A DNA stretch of 64,000 nt from Amycolatopsis sp. WQ 127309 (lineage in GTDB: Bacteria; Actinomycetota; Actinomycetes; Mycobacteriales; Pseudonocardiaceae), in assembly GCF_023023025.1 (NCBI RefSeq), contig NZ_CP095481.1:7019001-7083000 (forward strand), read 5' to 3'. The translations under genes and the position numbers were made by a program. Shown one piece after another: positions 61,736-64,000 of the stretch; position 1 is the stretch's first letter, and the number at the start of each line of letters is the position of its first letter. The notes beneath the pieces are model-generated. The model was not told the DNA's origin. It did no database searches and saw only the letters and a list, made by a program, of their open reading frames with translations.

Positions 61736-62972
61736 CGGACGGCCGATCCCGGCGCCCGGCCACAACGCCGTCGACTTCGAACAGCGCGTCGACTTCGGCC
61801 GGCTGCGCGACTACCGGCTCGCCCGAGCGCGGGCCGCGCTGGAGTCCAGTGAGTGCGGCGCGTTCCTTCTATTCGACTTCTACAACATCCGCTACACGAC
61901 CCAGACGTGGATCGGCGGTGCGCTCGGCGACAAGATGACCCGCTACGCGCTGCTGACCCGAGGTGGCGAGCCGATGCTGTGGGACTTCGGGTCCGCGGCC
62001 AAGCACCACCAGCTCTACTCGCCGTGGCTGGAACCGGAGAACTGCCGGGCCGGGATGCTCGGCCTGCGCGGCGCGATCTCGCCGGAAGCGGGTCTCATGC
62101 GGGACGCGGTGACGCAGATCAAGGACCTCCTGACCCAAGCCGGGGTTGCCGACTCGCCGGTCGGGGTCGACATCGTCGAACCACCGTTCCTGTTCGAGAT
62201 GCAACGCCAGGGTCTGAAGGTCGTCGACGCGCAGCAGCTCATGCTCGACGCCCGGCAGATCAAGTCTTCCGACGAGATCACGCTGCTGTCCCAGGCCGCC
62301 GCGATGGTCGACGGCGTTTACCAAGACATCGTCGAAGCGCTGAAGCCGGGCGTCCGGGAGAACGAGATCGTCGCGCTGGCGAACAAGCGGCTCTACGAGA
62401 TGGGCTCGGATCAGGTCGAGGCGATCAACGCGGTGTCAGGGGAGCGGTGCAACCCGCACCCGCACAACTTCTCCGACCGGCTGATCCGGCCCGGCGACCA
62501 GGCGTTCTTCGACATCATCCAGTCGTACAACGGCTACCGGACCTGCTACTACCGCACGTTCGGGGTCGGCAGCGCGACCGACGCCCAGCGCGACGCCTAC
62601 CACCGCGCCCGGGAGTGGATGGACGCGGCGATCCGGATCGTCAAGCCCGGCGTCGGGACCGACGACGTCGCCCGTGTCTGGCCCGCGGCGACCGAGTTCG
62701 GCTTCGCGAACGAGATGGCCGCCTTCGGCCTGCAGTTCGGCCACGGGCTCGGCCTCGGGCTGCACGAACGCCCGATCATCTCGCGGCTCAACAGCCTCGA
62801 CAGCCCCGTCGAGATCCAGCCGGGCATGGTCTTCGCGCTGGAGACCTACTGCCCGGCGTCCGACGGCTTTTCGGCGGCCCGCATCGAAGAAGAGGTCGTC
62901 GTCACCGAGACCGGCGTCGAAGTGCTGACGAAGTTCCCGGCCCAGGACCTGTTCGTCGCCAACCCCTACTGA
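61728..62972 (+). CDS. M24-family protein, creatinase-like, with incomplete metal site
   Basis: A 414-aa pita-bread protein. His339 (FGHGLGLGLHERP), Glu372 (FALETY) and a later Glu (RIEEEVVV) match metallopeptidase ligands, and Asp262 is present, but the second Asp of the DxG...SDxTRT motif is replaced (GYRTCYYRTF). This fits metal-free creatinase-like hydrolases rather than Xaa-Pro peptidases. In an operon with a HIBADH-like enzyme and an ALDH, a catabolic lyase/hydrolase is more likely than a peptidase. Confidence 0.7.
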   Translation: MPDGRPIPAPGHNAVDFEQRVDFGRLRDYRLARARAALESSECGAFLLFDFYNIRYTTQTWIGGALGDKMTRYALLTRGGEPMLWDFGSAAKHHQLYSPWLEPENCRAGMLGLRGAISPEAGLMRDAVTQIKDLLTQAGVADSPVGVDIVEPPFLFEMQRQGLKVVDAQQLMLDARQIKSSDEITLLSQAAAMVDGVYQDIVEALKPGVRENEIVALANKRLYEMGSDQVEAINAVSGERCNPHPHNFSDRLIRPGDQAFFDIIQSYNGYRTCYYRTFGVGSATDAQRDAYHRAREWMDAAIRIVKPGVGTDDVARVWPAATEFGFANEMAAFGLQFGHGLGLGLHERPIISRLNSLDSPVEIQPGMVFALETYCPASDGFSAARIEEEVVVTETGVEVLTKFPAQDLFVANPY

Positions 62973-62994
62973 CCCGGTCCGGAGTGGAGAGACC

Positions 62995-64000
62995 ATGAAC
63001 GTGCCGAACGAACTGTTCATCGGCGGCAAGTGGCGCCCGGCCTCCGACGGCGCCCGGATCACCGTGCTGGACCCGGCGACCGCCGAGCCGATCACCACCG
63101 TCGCCAGCGCGACCGTCCAAGACGGATTGGACGCCGTCGCCGCCGCGTCGGAAGCGCTGGCGGGCTGGGCGGCGACGGCGCCGCGAACCCGCGCCGAACT
63201 GCTGCTGCGTGTGTTCGGCCTGATGAAGGAACGCTCCGAGGAGCTGGCCGAACTCATCGTCCGGGAGAACGGGAAGGCGCTGTCCGACGCCCGGGGTGAG
63301 GTGGCCTACGCCGCCGAGTTCTTCCGCTGGTACGCGGAGGAGGCCGTCCGGGTCGAGGGCACCGTCCAGACCGCGCCCGGCGGCGCGAACCGGATCATGG
63401 TGCTGCGCCAGCCCATCGGGGTCAGCGTCCTGGTGACGCCGTGGAACTTTCCGGCCGCGATGGCCACCCGGAAGATCGGACCGGCGCTGGCCGCGGGCTG
63501 CACGGTGATCCTCAAGCCGGCGAGCGAGACGCCGCTGACCGCGCTGGCCGTCGGCGCGCTGCTCGACGAGGCCGGGGTGCCGCCGGGCGTGGTCAACGTC
63601 GTCCCGTCGAGCCGGTCGGGGCCGGTGGTCGGCGCGATGCTGGCCGACGCGCGGGTGCGGAAGCTGTCGTTCACCGGGTCGACGGAAGTCGGGCGCAAGC
63701 TCCTGCAGGTCGCGGCGGAGAGCGTCGTCAGCTCGTCGATGGAACTCGGCGGCAACGCGCCGTTCCTGGTCTTCGACGACGCCGACCTGGACGCGGCTCT
63801 CGACGGCGCGATGATCGCCAAGATGCGCAACGGCGGCCAGGCCTGCACCGCCGCCAACCGGTTCTTCGTGCAGCGCGGCGTCGTCGCCGAGTTCTCCCGG
63901 CGGCTGGCCGAGCGGATGGGTAACCTCCGCGTCGGGCCGGGCACCGACCCCGCGGTCGAGCTCGGCCCGCTGGTCAACGCCGACGCCGTCGAGAAGGTCG
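62995..64000 (+). CDS. succinate-semialdehyde/glutarate-type aldehyde dehydrogenase (cut by window edge)
   Basis: About 335 residues visible of a GabD-like ALDH: Asn151 (TPWNFP), Lys174 (ILKPASETP), Glu250 (MELGGNAP) and Cys284 (GGQACTAANRF). The GGNAPF and ACTAANR segments are typical of succinate-semialdehyde dehydrogenases. It lies 22 bp after the M24 gene with GGAGAG upstream. Confidence 0.8.
   Translation, partial: MNVPNELFIGGKWRPASDGARITVLDPATAEPITTVASATVQDGLDAVAAASEALAGWAATAPRTRAELLLRVFGLMKERSEELAELIVRENGKALSDARGEVAYAAEFFRWYAEEAVRVEGTVQTAPGGANRIMVLRQPIGVSVLVTPWNFPAAMATRKIGPALAAGCTVILKPASETPLTALAVGALLDEAGVPPGVVNVVPSSRSGPVVGAMLADARVRKLSFTGSTEVGRKLLQVAAESVVSSSMELGGNAPFLVFDDADLDAALDGAMIAKMRNGGQACTAANRFFVQRGVVAEFSRRLAERMGNLRVGPGTDPAVELGPLVNADAVEKV

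Overview
The window is GC-rich with strong GC bias at third codon positions, and it uses GTG (and probably TTG) starts and 4-bp stop/start overlaps. Together with the gene families present this fits an actinomycete, most likely Pseudonocardiales (Amycolatopsis-like); that placement is inference. No rRNA, tRNA or CRISPR was seen.

Layout. (1) 1-6.6 kb is the edge of a conjugative or integrative element: on the minus strand a sigma-like regulator, a VirB2-type pilin, a VirB6/TrbL-like channel protein and a PrgI-family protein; divergently, a DNA methyltransferase preceded by what looks like its catalytically dead paralogue. No att site was found. (2) 6.9-16.7 kb is a mixed region: Bcr/CflA exporter, SDR, two double-domain AsnC regulators, two aldo-keto reductases (one lacking catalytic residues), a DUF998 membrane protein, and a secreted GH30 glycosidase with a fossil ricin-lectin tail. 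(3) 16.8-64 kb is a large catabolic island: LLM flavin monooxygenase/DoxX/alcohol dehydrogenase; a CUT2-type ABC importer with an old-yellow-enzyme (OYE); a branched-chain-amino-acid-type ABC importer with a fused LivM-LivG; an operon of acyl-CoA-dehydrogenase-fold monooxygenase, amidohydrolase, OYE and FMN reductase; five aldehyde dehydrogenases; a GMC oxidoreductase; an MFS importer; a LysR-linked 3-hydroxyanthranilate meta-cleavage module; and a right-hand block of TRZ/ATZ-type amidohydrolase, solitary binding protein, HIBADH-like dehydrogenase, M24 creatinase-like protein and ALDH. One decayed IS5-family element sits at 47.8-48.7 kb.

The most striking feature is regulatory. A LacI/PurR-type palindrome (consensus TGCRAnCGnTYGCA) recurs in front of at least seven transcription units between 19.6 and 60.8 kb, but no LacI-family gene lies in the window. 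A second motif (TAGTCA-N7-TGAC) recurs at four places. Two TetR loci carry their own paired operators, and the LysR/RidA gap carries a perfect 14-5-14 palindrome. The scattered operons therefore look like one coordinately controlled pathway, probably for an aromatic or heterocyclic compound taken up by several transporters and processed by flavin monooxygenases, ene-reductases, amidohydrolases and aldehyde dehydrogenases. The substrate cannot be named from sequence.

Start codons were chosen from Shine-Dalgarno position, gene overlap and family N-termini. Functions are family-level unless stated.
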